64,000 bases of DNA, from IMG/VR virus record IMGVR_UViG_3300035703_000058, positions 1 through 64,000 of that record; one strand, 5' to 3'. How positions within the stretch are numbered: the first letter of the stretch is position 1; every line of letters begins with the position of its first letter. The notes beneath the pieces are model-generated. The model was not told the origin of the DNA, did not search any database, and worked only from the letters and a program-made list of their open reading frames with translations. Of this stretch, positions 23,438 to 31,543 are shown piece after piece. The translations under genes and the position numbers were made by a program. Source of the stretch: a virus.

Positions 23438-24305
23438 GCCCTTCGTCCGCTGGGTCGGCGGTTCACAGCGGTCGCTCGGGGCGCTGCGCGAGCGCCTGCC
23501 CGCCGATGCGGCGCGGCGCCGCTACGTGGACCCCTTCCTCGGTGGCGGCGCGCTGCTGTGGGCGCTGAAGCCCCGGCGGGCGCTGGTCTCCGATGCGTGC
23601 GCCCCGCTGATCGCGGCGTGGCGCGCGCTGCGCGATGCGCCCGAAGAGCTGCTGCGCGAGCTGGCGGTGCTGCAGGCGCTGCGTGAGACGACCGACCTGC
23701 CGAGCTGGTATCGGCTCGTGACCGACCTGCTCGGGCAGGACGGCACCGACGTCGAGCGCGGCGCCCGGCTGATCGCCGTGAACAGGTCCTGCTACAACGG
23801 GCTGTGGCGGGAGAACGGATCGGGTCGGTTCAACGTGGCGCTCGACCCGGCGTCGGCCAAGCGCGACCTCGTGCGGGCGGACCTGCTGCGGGGCTGTGCG
23901 GCGGTGCTCGGCACCATGGACATCGAGGTCTACGCTCGGTCTTGGGAGGCCACCGTCGAGGCGGCCGGGTCGGGTGATTTCGTCTACGCCGACCCGCCCT
24001 ATGACGCTGAGGTAGACGAGGGCGCCCAGCCCAGCCTGATCGGTGGCCCGCCCGCCGTCGAAGGGCACCGCTACACCGCCGCCGGTTGGATTCGCGGCGA
24101 CCTGGTGCGCCTGGCGGACGCCCTCGCTGTGGCCCGGGACCGCGGCGCCTACGTTCTCAGCACGAACAACCCCACCACCTTCGCCGTCCAGCTCTTCGAG
24201 GCCCGCGGCTTCCGCTTCGACGTGGTGCAGACGCCGCGCTCGGTCAGCCGCGATGGGGCCGGTCGCGGAGTGGTGAATGAGCTTATCGCCGTGGGGGTGC
24301 CGTGA
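23430..24305 (+). CDS. Dam-like N6-adenine DNA methyltransferase
   Basis: The family normally begins just before the FxxWxGGK motif. Here PFVRWVGGSQRSL begins four residues after the GTG at 23430, preferred over an ATG at 23385 that lacks a ribosome binding site. Other D12-class motifs are VDPFLGGGALLW (motif I), RSCYNGLWREN, and FVYADPPYD (motif IV). The C-terminal LSTNNP and FRFDVVQTPR fit the fold. It methylates adenine, probably protecting phage DNA from restriction; no cognate nuclease is visible. The Lys of GGK is Ser. Confidence 0.85.
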   Translation: MAEPFVRWVGGSQRSLGALRERLPADAARRRYVDPFLGGGALLWALKPRRALVSDACAPLIAAWRALRDAPEELLRELAVLQALRETTDLPSWYRLVTDLLGQDGTDVERGARLIAVNRSCYNGLWRENGSGRFNVALDPASAKRDLVRADLLRGCAAVLGTMDIEVYARSWEATVEAAGSGDFVYADPPYDAEVDEGAQPSLIGGPPAVEGHRYTAAGWIRGDLVRLADALAVARDRGAYVLSTNNPTTFAVQLFEARGFRFDVVQTPRSVSRDGAGRGVVNELIAVGVP

Positions 24306-25399
24306 TCCCACTCTACACCAGCCGCCGCACGTCCGCCTATTTCGGTGACTGCCGCGACGTGCTCGCCCACCTGATCGCCAAGCGCGGGGCCTTCGCCTCG
24401 ATGGCTTGGATCGACGGCCCCTACGGCATGGGCAAGGGCGAATGGGATCGGCTCACCGGCGCGCGGCACAACCGGAGTGCGGTCCCTGACGAGGCGGTGG
24501 AGGCGCGCGTCTCCCGCTATGTGGACCTGCTCTCGGACCTCGACCCGGACGGCGCCGACCTCGCCGCGTGGTACGCGCCCGTGCTGTATAGGATCTCGGC
24601 GGCGTGCCTCCAGTCGGCGAGTGCCTACGTCTGGAACACGGACGCGGGCGAGGCGGTGTTGCGCCCGATCATGCAGGCGCTTGGGTGGACGTTCCGGGGG
24701 CGGGTGACTTGGGACAAGATGACCACCAAGGCACTCATCGGTGCCAATGACATGCGGACCTGGCTGGACGTCACCGAGGTCTGCGGCTTCTACCAGCGGG
24801 AGCCGGCGGATCTGTTCGAGGCCCTTGCGAGTCGGATGTGCTCAGAGCGTGACCGTGTTGGCGTGAGCCGGGCCGCGATCGATGCTGCTGCTGGTACGTC
24901 GAATGTCTCGCAGTACTGGTGGCAGTCGCGAGGCTGGAGGCTTCCCACCCGCCCGATGTGGGACATCCTACAGCGTGTTTCCGGCGGGTTCCGCTGGGAT
25001 TGGGAGGACTTGAGGCGCGAGGAGGAGGGGGTCCGTGCGGCATGTCCGGCCTTCTCTGCCCCCATCGGCGTCTCCAACGTTTGGCGCCACAACGCCGTGA
25101 GCGGGTCGGAGCGGTTGCGCATCAACGGCGAGGCCCACCCCTGCCAGAAGCCGCTCGCGTTCGCTGAGCGCGCCATCCTCGCCAGCACGCGCCCCGGCGA
25201 AGTCGTGTTGGATCCCTTCGCTGGGACTTGCCGCTGTGCCGTCGCTGTCGAGCGCCTGCCCGCCTCCGAAGCCCGCGAGGTGGTCAGCATCGACACGGAC
25301 CGATGCTGGCTCGAAGCCGTGCGGCCCTCGCTCCTGAGCGATCCGATGGCGACCGCGACCGCGGCGCAACCCTCACTGTTCGGAGGCTCTCGTGAGTAG
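24302..25399 (+). CDS. DNA methyltransferase (N4-C/N6-A, DPPY-class)
   Basis: The GTG at 24302 overlaps the Dam-like stop (GTGA). The 365-aa protein has motif IV early (WIDGPYGMGKGEW, DGPY replacing DPPY), and motif X-I late (HPCQKPLAFAERAI and VVLDPFAGTCRCAVA), the permuted beta-class order. A region of about residues 180-270 between them, including GVSRAAIDAAAGTSNVSQYWW, probably is the target recognition part and resembles an HTH. It is one of several methyltransferases in tandem. Confidence 0.8.
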   Translation: MIPLYTSRRTSAYFGDCRDVLAHLIAKRGAFASMAWIDGPYGMGKGEWDRLTGARHNRSAVPDEAVEARVSRYVDLLSDLDPDGADLAAWYAPVLYRISAACLQSASAYVWNTDAGEAVLRPIMQALGWTFRGRVTWDKMTTKALIGANDMRTWLDVTEVCGFYQREPADLFEALASRMCSERDRVGVSRAAIDAAAGTSNVSQYWWQSRGWRLPTRPMWDILQRVSGGFRWDWEDLRREEEGVRAACPAFSAPIGVSNVWRHNAVSGSERLRINGEAHPCQKPLAFAERAILASTRPGEVVLDPFAGTCRCAVAVERLPASEAREVVSIDTDRCWLEAVRPSLLSDPMATATAAQPSLFGGSRE

Positions 25400-25982
25400 C
25401 TGGCCCGCTCCCGTCTCAATAGAATGGGGTCCGCCCGGCGACAGCTCGTCTCCGTGGCGCATCGTCCTGCGCTGCCGGTGGGGCGAAGGTCCGCCGCTGG
25501 TCGTCTGCGGGCTTAACCCGTCCACGGCGGACGCGGACAAGCCAGATCCGACTTGTGTCCGGTGGCTGGGCATGGCGCAGCGCTGGGGCTTCTCGGCGCT
25601 CACCGTCGCCAACGTCTACCCGCTGCGGGCGACGTCACCGAAGGACCTGGAGCACGGGCGCTTCGCCATCGAGGGGCATGAGCCGCGCATCGTCGGACGC
25701 CTGCCCCCGGACGAGGTGCGCGACACCCTGGAAGCGCAACGCAACGAGGCGGTGAGGGCGTGCGGGTTGCTCCTGTGTTGTTGGGGTGCGGGTGGACCCG
25801 CCAGCTCCGCCTTCTGGGGTGGCGCGCCCGGCTTTCCCCGCCTTGTGTACCTGCACCGCGCTAACGGCTGCCCGATCCACCCGCTCGCCCGGATCAAGGG
25901 CGTCGAGGTGTCCAAGCTTCGCCCCCGATGCTGGTGGACGGGGAAGCTTGTTCCGCTTCCGATCGACAAGGGAGACGCATGA
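25392..25982 (+). CDS. DUF1643 family protein
   Basis: The GTG at 25392 follows GGAGG with good spacing. The signature of DUF1643 is clear: VVCGLNPSTADADKPDPTC, then MAQRWGFSALTVANVYPLRAT and LLLCCWGAGG. The family is common in phages and genomic islands, often next to DNA methyltransferases as here. Its biochemical role is unknown. Length of 196 aa is normal for the family. Confidence 0.8.
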   Translation: MSSWPAPVSIEWGPPGDSSSPWRIVLRCRWGEGPPLVVCGLNPSTADADKPDPTCVRWLGMAQRWGFSALTVANVYPLRATSPKDLEHGRFAIEGHEPRIVGRLPPDEVRDTLEAQRNEAVRACGLLLCCWGAGGPASSAFWGGAPGFPRLVYLHRANGCPIHPLARIKGVEVSKLRPRCWWTGKLVPLPIDKGDA

Positions 25983-28066
25983 CGCCGCGTTACAAAGCCG
26001 TAGACCTGTTCGCCGGGGGCGGCGGTGCCTCGCTGGGCATCGAGTGGGCGCTTGGCGTGCCGCCCGTGTTGGCGGTCAACCACTGCCCGGCGGCGATACA
26101 CATGCACGCCGCCAATCACCCACAGACGATACATCTTACCGAGGATGTGTTTGACGTTTCGCCGTGGACCGTACACACCGGCGGCAAGGGACTGGATCTG
26201 CTTTGGGCCTCGCCGTCCTGCACGCACTTCTCCAGGGCGCGAGGCGGTAAGCCAGTCCGCGAGCAATTGCGCACGCTCGGTTGGGTGGTGGTCGAGTGGG
26301 CGCGGGCCATCGCCCCCCGCGTAATAATCACAGAGAACGTTGCTGAGATGCTCACGTGGGGTCCGCTGAATGGCGACGGCACCCCGATCAAGGCGCGGGC
26401 GGGCGAGACGTTCCGGGAGTGGGTAAAAGCGCTCCAGCTCGCGGGATATCGTGTCGAGTGGCGCATCCTCAACGCGGCCGACTTCGGCGCGCCGACGCGC
26501 CGCAAGCGCCTGTTCATCGTCGCCCGGCGCGACCGTGAGCCGATCCGATGGCCGACACCGACGCACGGGAACGGGCTCGCACCGTGTGGGATCGTCGCCG
26601 ACTGCATCGACTGGAGCATCCCATGTCCGTCGATCTTCACCCGCAAGAAACCGCTGGCCGCCGCGACCTTGCGCCGCGTGGTCGAGGGCATCCGACGCTA
26701 CGTGCTGAACGGGCGACCCTTTCTGGTCAACCTCACGCACGGCGCCCGGGTGGAAAACGTCGATGAGCCCGCGCGCACCATCACCGGCGCCCACCGCGGC
26801 GAGAAGGCGGTCGTTGGTCCGCACCTGCTCAACCTGAGCCATGGCGGTCGCTCGGAGCCCGTGGACGAGCCGGCGCGGACCCTGACGGCGACGCCCAAGG
26901 GCGGTGACCGGATGGTGGTGGCGCCGATGTTCACCCGTGCGCATGGGCACGGCTGGGATTGTGGCGGTGGACCCTCAACACCGCCTGATGGGTTGCTGCC
27001 AACCCTGACGGCGACGGACGAGCACGCGCTGGGCGCCGGCCATCTCGTCAAGCTCTACGGCAAGTCCACCGTCGCGGACATCGCCGAGCCCATGCCGACC
27101 ATCACGGGCACCGACAAGCTGGGGCTGGCGTGCGCGTTCCTGGACAAGATGCGGGGCTCAGCGCGTGCGGGCCAGCGCATCGATCAGCTGGCGCCCACCG
27201 CGACCGCTGGAGGTGAGCATCAGGCGCTCATCGCGGCGAGCATCGTGCGCCACAACGGCACCACGCCCGGCCACGGCAACGCGGGCCGGGCGATGAACGA
27301 GCCCTTGGGCGCGGTGACCTCGGTGGACACCCACGGGCTGATGTCGGCCTATCTGGTGAGTACCGCGAATGGCGAGCGCGAAGGCCAGCGGCCACGAGCG
27401 CGGCCTGTCACCGAGCCGCTGACCACCGTGACCGTGACGGGCTCGCCGGGCGCCATCGTGGGCGTCGGCCTCGCCCGCTATCATGGTGAGCGGCGGGACG
27501 GGGAAAACCCCCGTGTGGATGCGCTGGATGCGGCCATGCCGGTCCAGACGACGGAGAACCGCTTCGGCCTGATCGCGGGCAGCCTCGTCGCCTACTACGG
27601 CTCCGAGACCGACGGGCAGGGCCTGAACGAGCCGCTGCGCACGGTGCCAACGAAGGACCGCTTCGCGCACGTCGATTGCGACCTTCGCCAGCAGCTCACG
27701 GACGCGCAGCTCGACACGGCGCTCGCGGTGGGTCAACTCCTGACCGCGCATGGCGTCGCGGTGGGTGCCGATGGCCTGGTGAGCCTGATTGTCGACGGCG
27801 AGCTGTACGTGCTCGTAGACATCGGGCTGCGGATGCTCACACCGCGCGAGTTGGCCCGGGCGCAAGGTTTCCCGGACACCTACCTGCTGACCGGCACCCG
27901 CAGCGAGCAGATCGCCCGCATCGGCAACAGCGTCTGCCCGCCCGTGGTGGAGGCGCTCGTTCGGGCGCAGCTTCGGCCCGAGACCGTGCGTTGGGTCGTA
28001 GATGACCCCCGCGGTGGTGTGCGCCGCCCACCTGTGCGCACACGCCAGACGAGCGCGCAGGCATGA
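25979..28066 (+). CDS. C5-cytosine DNA methyltransferase with long repeat-bearing insert
   Basis: Motif I is AVDLFAGGGGASLG at the N-terminus; the catalytic Cys is in ASPSCTHFSRA (about residue 82), motif VI is ENVAEM, motif VIII RKRLFIVARR, and motif X GNSVCPPVVEALV near the end. The 695-aa length is nearly twice that of a minimal Dcm. The extra 350 residues between motifs VIII and X are about eight degenerate units of the type EPxxTIT followed by GLxxAxLxxYxG, which replace the usual target recognition domain. ATGA overlap and GGGAG support the start. Confidence 0.88.
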   Translation: MTPRYKAVDLFAGGGGASLGIEWALGVPPVLAVNHCPAAIHMHAANHPQTIHLTEDVFDVSPWTVHTGGKGLDLLWASPSCTHFSRARGGKPVREQLRTLGWVVVEWARAIAPRVIITENVAEMLTWGPLNGDGTPIKARAGETFREWVKALQLAGYRVEWRILNAADFGAPTRRKRLFIVARRDREPIRWPTPTHGNGLAPCGIVADCIDWSIPCPSIFTRKKPLAAATLRRVVEGIRRYVLNGRPFLVNLTHGARVENVDEPARTITGAHRGEKAVVGPHLLNLSHGGRSEPVDEPARTLTATPKGGDRMVVAPMFTRAHGHGWDCGGGPSTPPDGLLPTLTATDEHALGAGHLVKLYGKSTVADIAEPMPTITGTDKLGLACAFLDKMRGSARAGQRIDQLAPTATAGGEHQALIAASIVRHNGTTPGHGNAGRAMNEPLGAVTSVDTHGLMSAYLVSTANGEREGQRPRARPVTEPLTTVTVTGSPGAIVGVGLARYHGERRDGENPRVDALDAAMPVQTTENRFGLIAGSLVAYYGSETDGQGLNEPLRTVPTKDRFAHVDCDLRQQLTDAQLDTALAVGQLLTAHGVAVGADGLVSLIVDGELYVLVDIGLRMLTPRELARAQGFPDTYLLTGTRSEQIARIGNSVCPPVVEALVRAQLRPETVRWVVDDPRGGVRRPPVRTRQTSAQA

Positions 28067-28455
28067 GCGGCGAAATGATGGCCACCCTACGCCGCTTTTG
28101 CAGCCTGCCACGCGCCCGCCTGCGGGCACGCGCGTACACATATGCGCAGGCAGGCACGCGCGGGCGCGACGATGCCCCGAAAGGCACGGGGCAACCTGCG
28201 ATGACGCCGCCCCAGCGCCAAGCCGTTGCCGACACCGACCCGGCGGTGCCCCGCGGCGCCCACGGGCTCGTCATCCACCACACCGCCACGGCGGGCCGCC
28301 ACGCCGTCGAGGTGGTGGTCGGCCCGCGGTTGTCCTGTGCCGCCATCGCCGCCAGCCCGGACGAGGCGCTGCGCGTGGCCGTCGCCCTGTCACAAAGCTT
28401 CGCGCCCGGCCACCCGGGCCTCGCTGAACTGCTCGCCCCTCGGAGGTCGCCATGA
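28063..28455 (+). CDS. Hypothetical protein, 130 aa
   Basis: ATGA overlap with the methyltransferase stop supports the start, but the first 45 residues are Arg-rich and coincide with a repeat-rich DNA segment, so an internal ATG at 28201 (MTPPQRQ) is possible. The C-terminal 85 residues (GAHGLVIHHTATAGRHAVEVVV) look like a small beta domain. Family not recognised. Confidence 0.45.
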   Translation: MSGEMMATLRRFCSLPRARLRARAYTYAQAGTRGRDDAPKGTGQPAMTPPQRQAVADTDPAVPRGAHGLVIHHTATAGRHAVEVVVGPRLSCAAIAASPDEALRVAVALSQSFAPGHPGLAELLAPRRSP

Positions 28456-29678
28456 CTGCTCCCCCCCGCTACGAGATGCGCGCTGCGGCTGTCGCCGCAA
28501 TCAAGCCGCGGTCATGCTTGGTGGTCTACCTCGTGCTGGTGGACCGGCTCGGCGACAACGCGACCTGCTGGCCCAAGGTCGGGTCCATCATGGCGGACAC
28601 CGGCTGTGCCGAGCGCACCGTGCAGGCCGCCCTTCGCGTGTTGGAGCAGACCGGCTGGATCGCGCAGGTCAAGGACAGCGACCGTCGGGCCAACGAGTAC
28701 AGCCTGCACATCGGGGGCGCCATCGAGCGCGTCACGAAGGCGAGGGACGCGCACGAGGTTGCACCCGATGGTGCAGCCGATTGCACCCCTGCTGAGGCGC
28801 AAGGGATTGCACCCATGGGTGCAGCCGATTGCGCCGATGGGTGCAATCCGTTGCGGCTTGGGGTGCAATCCGCTGCACCCGAACCTGTCCATGAACACCT
28901 ACAAGAACAAGAAATAACTCCAAAACGCGCCTGTGTGCCCACACACGCACACGAGGCCCCCTCGCAGCCCGCCCAACTCAGCCTCACGCCGGAGCCGCAA
29001 CCGGCACCCAAGCCGCAGCCCCAGTCGCAGCCCAAGCGACCGTCGAAGCCACAGCCCCCGAAGCCGGAGCCGCTGGACCCGGCGGTGTGGGATCGCTTCG
29101 CCGCGCTGGCCGTCGAGTCGGGCCAGGTCGGCAAGCTCCCGGAGCCCGGGGCGCAAAGCTACCAGAAGGGCAAGACCCGGGCCGACGTGCTGGCCGCGCT
29201 GGTGGCCGAGCACGGCGCCGAACGGGTGCTGGCGGTCTGGCGGCACACGCTGACCTCGCCGCGGAAGGACCCGACGTGGTGGCGAACGAACCGCGAAGGA
29301 CCCTCGCTGATCGGCGCATTCCTGGCCGGGGAAGCGTTTCAGAAGCTCGCCGACGACCTGGAGGCGGCCCAATCGCGGGTCGCCAAGCCCAAGCTCGTCT
29401 CGGTGCTCACCCTTGATGGCTTGCACCCGATCGACAAGCTCGTCGCGGTGATCCGCCAGTTCGGCGACGAGCCGCCCGCGGAGGAGGTCACCCGGGCCGC
29501 GTGCGGCACCGCCGAGCACTTCGCCGACGTGGTCGAGGCGGCGCGCTACGTCGGCCGCTGGGGCGGCGGCAGGGGCACCGTGCGGGCCGGGTGGTATCAA
29601 ATCTACCAGAACCCGAGTAGCGCGGCGGACTTTCGTAAGGATTGGGATCGCGCCCAGCCGATGCGGCAGGCCCAATGA
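28452..29678 (+). CDS. Phage replication initiator (O-like) with N-terminal winged helix
   Basis: The 408-aa protein begins with a wHTH (LVVYLVLVDRLGDNATCWPK, then TGCAERTVQAALRVLEQTGWI), as in HTH_36-type replication proteins. A linker of Pro, Gln and Lys (about residues 170-215) separates it from a C-terminal domain that probably recruits the helicase. The gene is immediately upstream of dnaB with ATGA overlap, and the DNA under residues 100-143 contains a cluster of iterons, the arrangement of lambda O. It likely binds them to open the origin. Confidence 0.75.
   Translation: MTAPPRYEMRAAAVAAIKPRSCLVVYLVLVDRLGDNATCWPKVGSIMADTGCAERTVQAALRVLEQTGWIAQVKDSDRRANEYSLHIGGAIERVTKARDAHEVAPDGAADCTPAEAQGIAPMGAADCADGCNPLRLGVQSAAPEPVHEHLQEQEITPKRACVPTHAHEAPSQPAQLSLTPEPQPAPKPQPQSQPKRPSKPQPPKPEPLDPAVWDRFAALAVESGQVGKLPEPGAQSYQKGKTRADVLAALVAEHGAERVLAVWRHTLTSPRKDPTWWRTNREGPSLIGAFLAGEAFQKLADDLEAAQSRVAKPKLVSVLTLDGLHPIDKLVAVIRQFGDEPPAEEVTRAACGTAEHFADVVEAARYVGRWGGGRGTVRAGWYQIYQNPSSAADFRKDWDRAQPMRQAQ
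28757..28880 (+). other. Probable replication origin: iterons inside the initiator gene
   Basis: About eight copies of TTGCACCC or its complement GGGTGCAA (allowing one change) lie within 124 bp: around 28759, 28768, 28781, 28807, 28817, 28839, 28861 and 28873. Full GATTGCACCC occurs at 28805-28814, near-identical at 28779-28788, and its inverse GGGTGCAATC at 28839-28848 and 28861-28870. They lie where the initiator has a variable linker, as in the lambda origin. Confidence 0.65.
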
Positions 29679-31186
29679 AGCCCCGCCGCGTCGTCACCCG
29701 GGCCCTGGAGACCCGCTCCTCTCCGCAGTCGCTCGAAGCCGAGCGCGCCGTGCTGGGCGGTTTGCTGTTGCTGGCGGGCGCCCCAACCGACCATGACCTC
29801 CTGCGTGAGCTGTGCGAGGGACTGCGCGCCGAGCACTTCTACAGCTCCGACCACGGACGCCTGTTCGCCCTCATCGCCGAACGCGCCAAGACCGCCGCGC
29901 CGCTCGACGTGCTGGGTCTCGCCGATCACATCATGACGACCGAGACCGCGGTGAACTTCGGTGGCCTCACCTATGCCACCTCGTTGCCCGAGCAGGTCCC
30001 CACCACCGAGAACCTGGACTACTACGCGGGCATCGTGCGCGAGAAGGCCGCGCGCCGCGAAGTGCTCGATCTGGCCAACGAACTGCGCGCAGGCGCTGTC
30101 GATGGCACCGAGCTGGAAATTATCCTCAGCCGCGCCAAGGTCGGGCTCGACAGCCTGGACGGTGCCGGCGGCGAGCGGGTGCGCCGCGATACCCCGGTGC
30201 TCGACACGGTGTCGCGGTTCATGACCCGCATCGACGAAGAGCAGTCGCAGCTCATCCACGGGGACGCCCGCGTCGTCACCTACGGCTTTGAGGCCCTGGA
30301 CAAGTTCGGCCCGCCGTTGCCCGGCGACCTCGTCATCATCGGCGGGCGGCCCGCGATGGGCAAGACCCAGCTCATGCTTCAGGCGCTGGTCCATATGGCC
30401 CAGCAGGGCAAGGAGATGGGCCTGCCCGGCGTGGTCTACGTGTGCTCGCTGGAGATGGGCGAACACCAGCTCATGGCCCGCATCATCAGCTCGCTCTCAG
30501 GCGTGCCCTACAAGAGCATCCTGAACCCACGGTTGCGGCTGACCGACGACCAATATCGCGCCGTCACCGAATGGGCCGATTGGCTCGCCACGCTGCCCAT
30601 CGTGGTCAACGATCAACCGGCCCGCACCATCGAGTCGGTGCGGGCGTCGGCCATCCGACTGCGCCGACGCCACGGCGGAATGCTCGCGATCGGCCTGGAC
30701 TACCTCCAGCTCGCAGGCACCGACGAAGACACCGAGACTCGCGCCCGTGAGGTCGCCTTCATCGCGCAGGGCGCCAAGGAGATCGCCAAGACGGTCCACT
30801 GCCCGTTCCTGCTCGCCGCCCAACTCAACCGCGGCGTCGAGGCTCGCGCCGACAAGCGCCCGTTCCTCTCAGACATCGGCGAGGGTGGGGGCATCGAAGC
30901 CGCCGCCGATCAGGTCGTGTTCCTCTACCGCGACGACTACTACCACGCCGACAGCCCCAACCCCGGCAAGGCCGAAGTCCTGTGCGCCAAGATGCGCAAC
31001 GGCGAGACCGGCAAGGGAATTCTGAACTTTGAGGATGGCGTTTTCAGCGACGTCATCGACTACACGGGAGAAGACTATGGACGTACACCTGACCCTGGAC
31101 GCCAACGGCAACGCCCACATCGGAGACGGCCTGCATCGCGTGGTCATCGACCGCCCCATCCTGGAGGCGCTGAAAACGATGATTGA
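29675..31186 (+). CDS. dnaB: Replicative DNA helicase, DnaB-like
   Basis: The 503-aa protein has the DnaB N-terminal domain (SLEAERAVLGGLL; AEHFYSSDHGRLF) and a RecA-like ATPase: Walker A GRPAMGKTQ near residue 225, SLEMGEHQLMARI (H1a), Walker B AIGLDYLQL and LLAAQLNRGVEARADKRPFLSDI with the arginine-finger region. It unwinds the fork as a hexamer and is loaded by the adjacent initiator. The last 35 residues are Arg/Pro-rich and overlap the next gene by 110 bp, so this tail may be a by-product of the overlap. Confidence 0.92.
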   Translation: MKPRRVVTRALETRSSPQSLEAERAVLGGLLLLAGAPTDHDLLRELCEGLRAEHFYSSDHGRLFALIAERAKTAAPLDVLGLADHIMTTETAVNFGGLTYATSLPEQVPTTENLDYYAGIVREKAARREVLDLANELRAGAVDGTELEIILSRAKVGLDSLDGAGGERVRRDTPVLDTVSRFMTRIDEEQSQLIHGDARVVTYGFEALDKFGPPLPGDLVIIGGRPAMGKTQLMLQALVHMAQQGKEMGLPGVVYVCSLEMGEHQLMARIISSLSGVPYKSILNPRLRLTDDQYRAVTEWADWLATLPIVVNDQPARTIESVRASAIRLRRRHGGMLAIGLDYLQLAGTDEDTETRAREVAFIAQGAKEIAKTVHCPFLLAAQLNRGVEARADKRPFLSDIGEGGGIEAAADQVVFLYRDDYYHADSPNPGKAEVLCAKMRNGETGKGILNFEDGVFSDVIDYTGEDYGRTPDPGRQRQRPHRRRPASRGHRPPHPGGAENDD

Positions 31187-31283
31187 GCGCCACGCCGTCG
31201 GAGAGGTCGCCCGCGGCAGCGTCGAGGCCCGCCCGCTGATCTGCTACGCCGTCCCCGCGACGCCCGCATCGTGGCCGCAATGA
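31077..31283 (+). CDS. Small protein, LDANGNA paralogue 1, 68 aa
   Basis: GGGAGA precedes the ATG at 31077, inside the dnaB 3' end. The peptide (MDVHLTLDANGNAHIGDGLHR) shares a strongly similar N-terminal half with the next gene: both have xTLDANGNAxIxDGLHR then a helix. A 24-bp DNA identity (31092-31115 and 31321-31344) shows recent duplication or conservation. Function unknown. Confidence 0.65.
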   Translation: MDVHLTLDANGNAHIGDGLHRVVIDRPILEALKTMIERHAVGEVARGSVEARPLICYAVPATPASWPQ

Positions 31284-31305
31284 CATTCACGTACGGAGGT
31301 GACTT

Positions 31306-31533
31306 TTGACCGCAGCAATTACCCTGGACGCCAACGGCAACGCCATCATCAGCGATGGCCTCCACCGCATCGGCCTGGACGCTCCCGTCGTGGCCGCGCT
31401 CGCGGATCTGCTGTTGGAGCGCATAACCCAAACGGGCCGCCCTCCGTTCCGTGAAGTGCGCGCTGCCCAGGCCATTCTCGTGGTGCCGCTGGCGGCCGAG
31501 ACGACGGCGCACGAGGCGGTGTCCAACCCGTGA
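31306..31533 (+). CDS. Small protein, LDANGNA paralogue 2, 75 aa (TTG start)
   Basis: GGAGGTGA lies just upstream of the TTG at 31306; no ATG is available. The N-terminus AAITLDANGNAIISDGLHR matches the preceding gene, but the second half (LADLLLERITQTGRPP) diverges. The pair sits between dnaB and a sigma-like gene. Function unknown. Confidence 0.65.
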   Translation: MTAAITLDANGNAIISDGLHRIGLDAPVVAALADLLLERITQTGRPPFREVRAAQAILVVPLAAETTAHEAVSNP

Positions 31534-31543
31534 GGAGGCGTCC

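Noticed and set aside
25616-26950. 444-codon minus-strand frame over DUF1643 and the C5 methyltransferase
   Set aside because: It crosses two well-supported plus-strand genes and shows no family motif.
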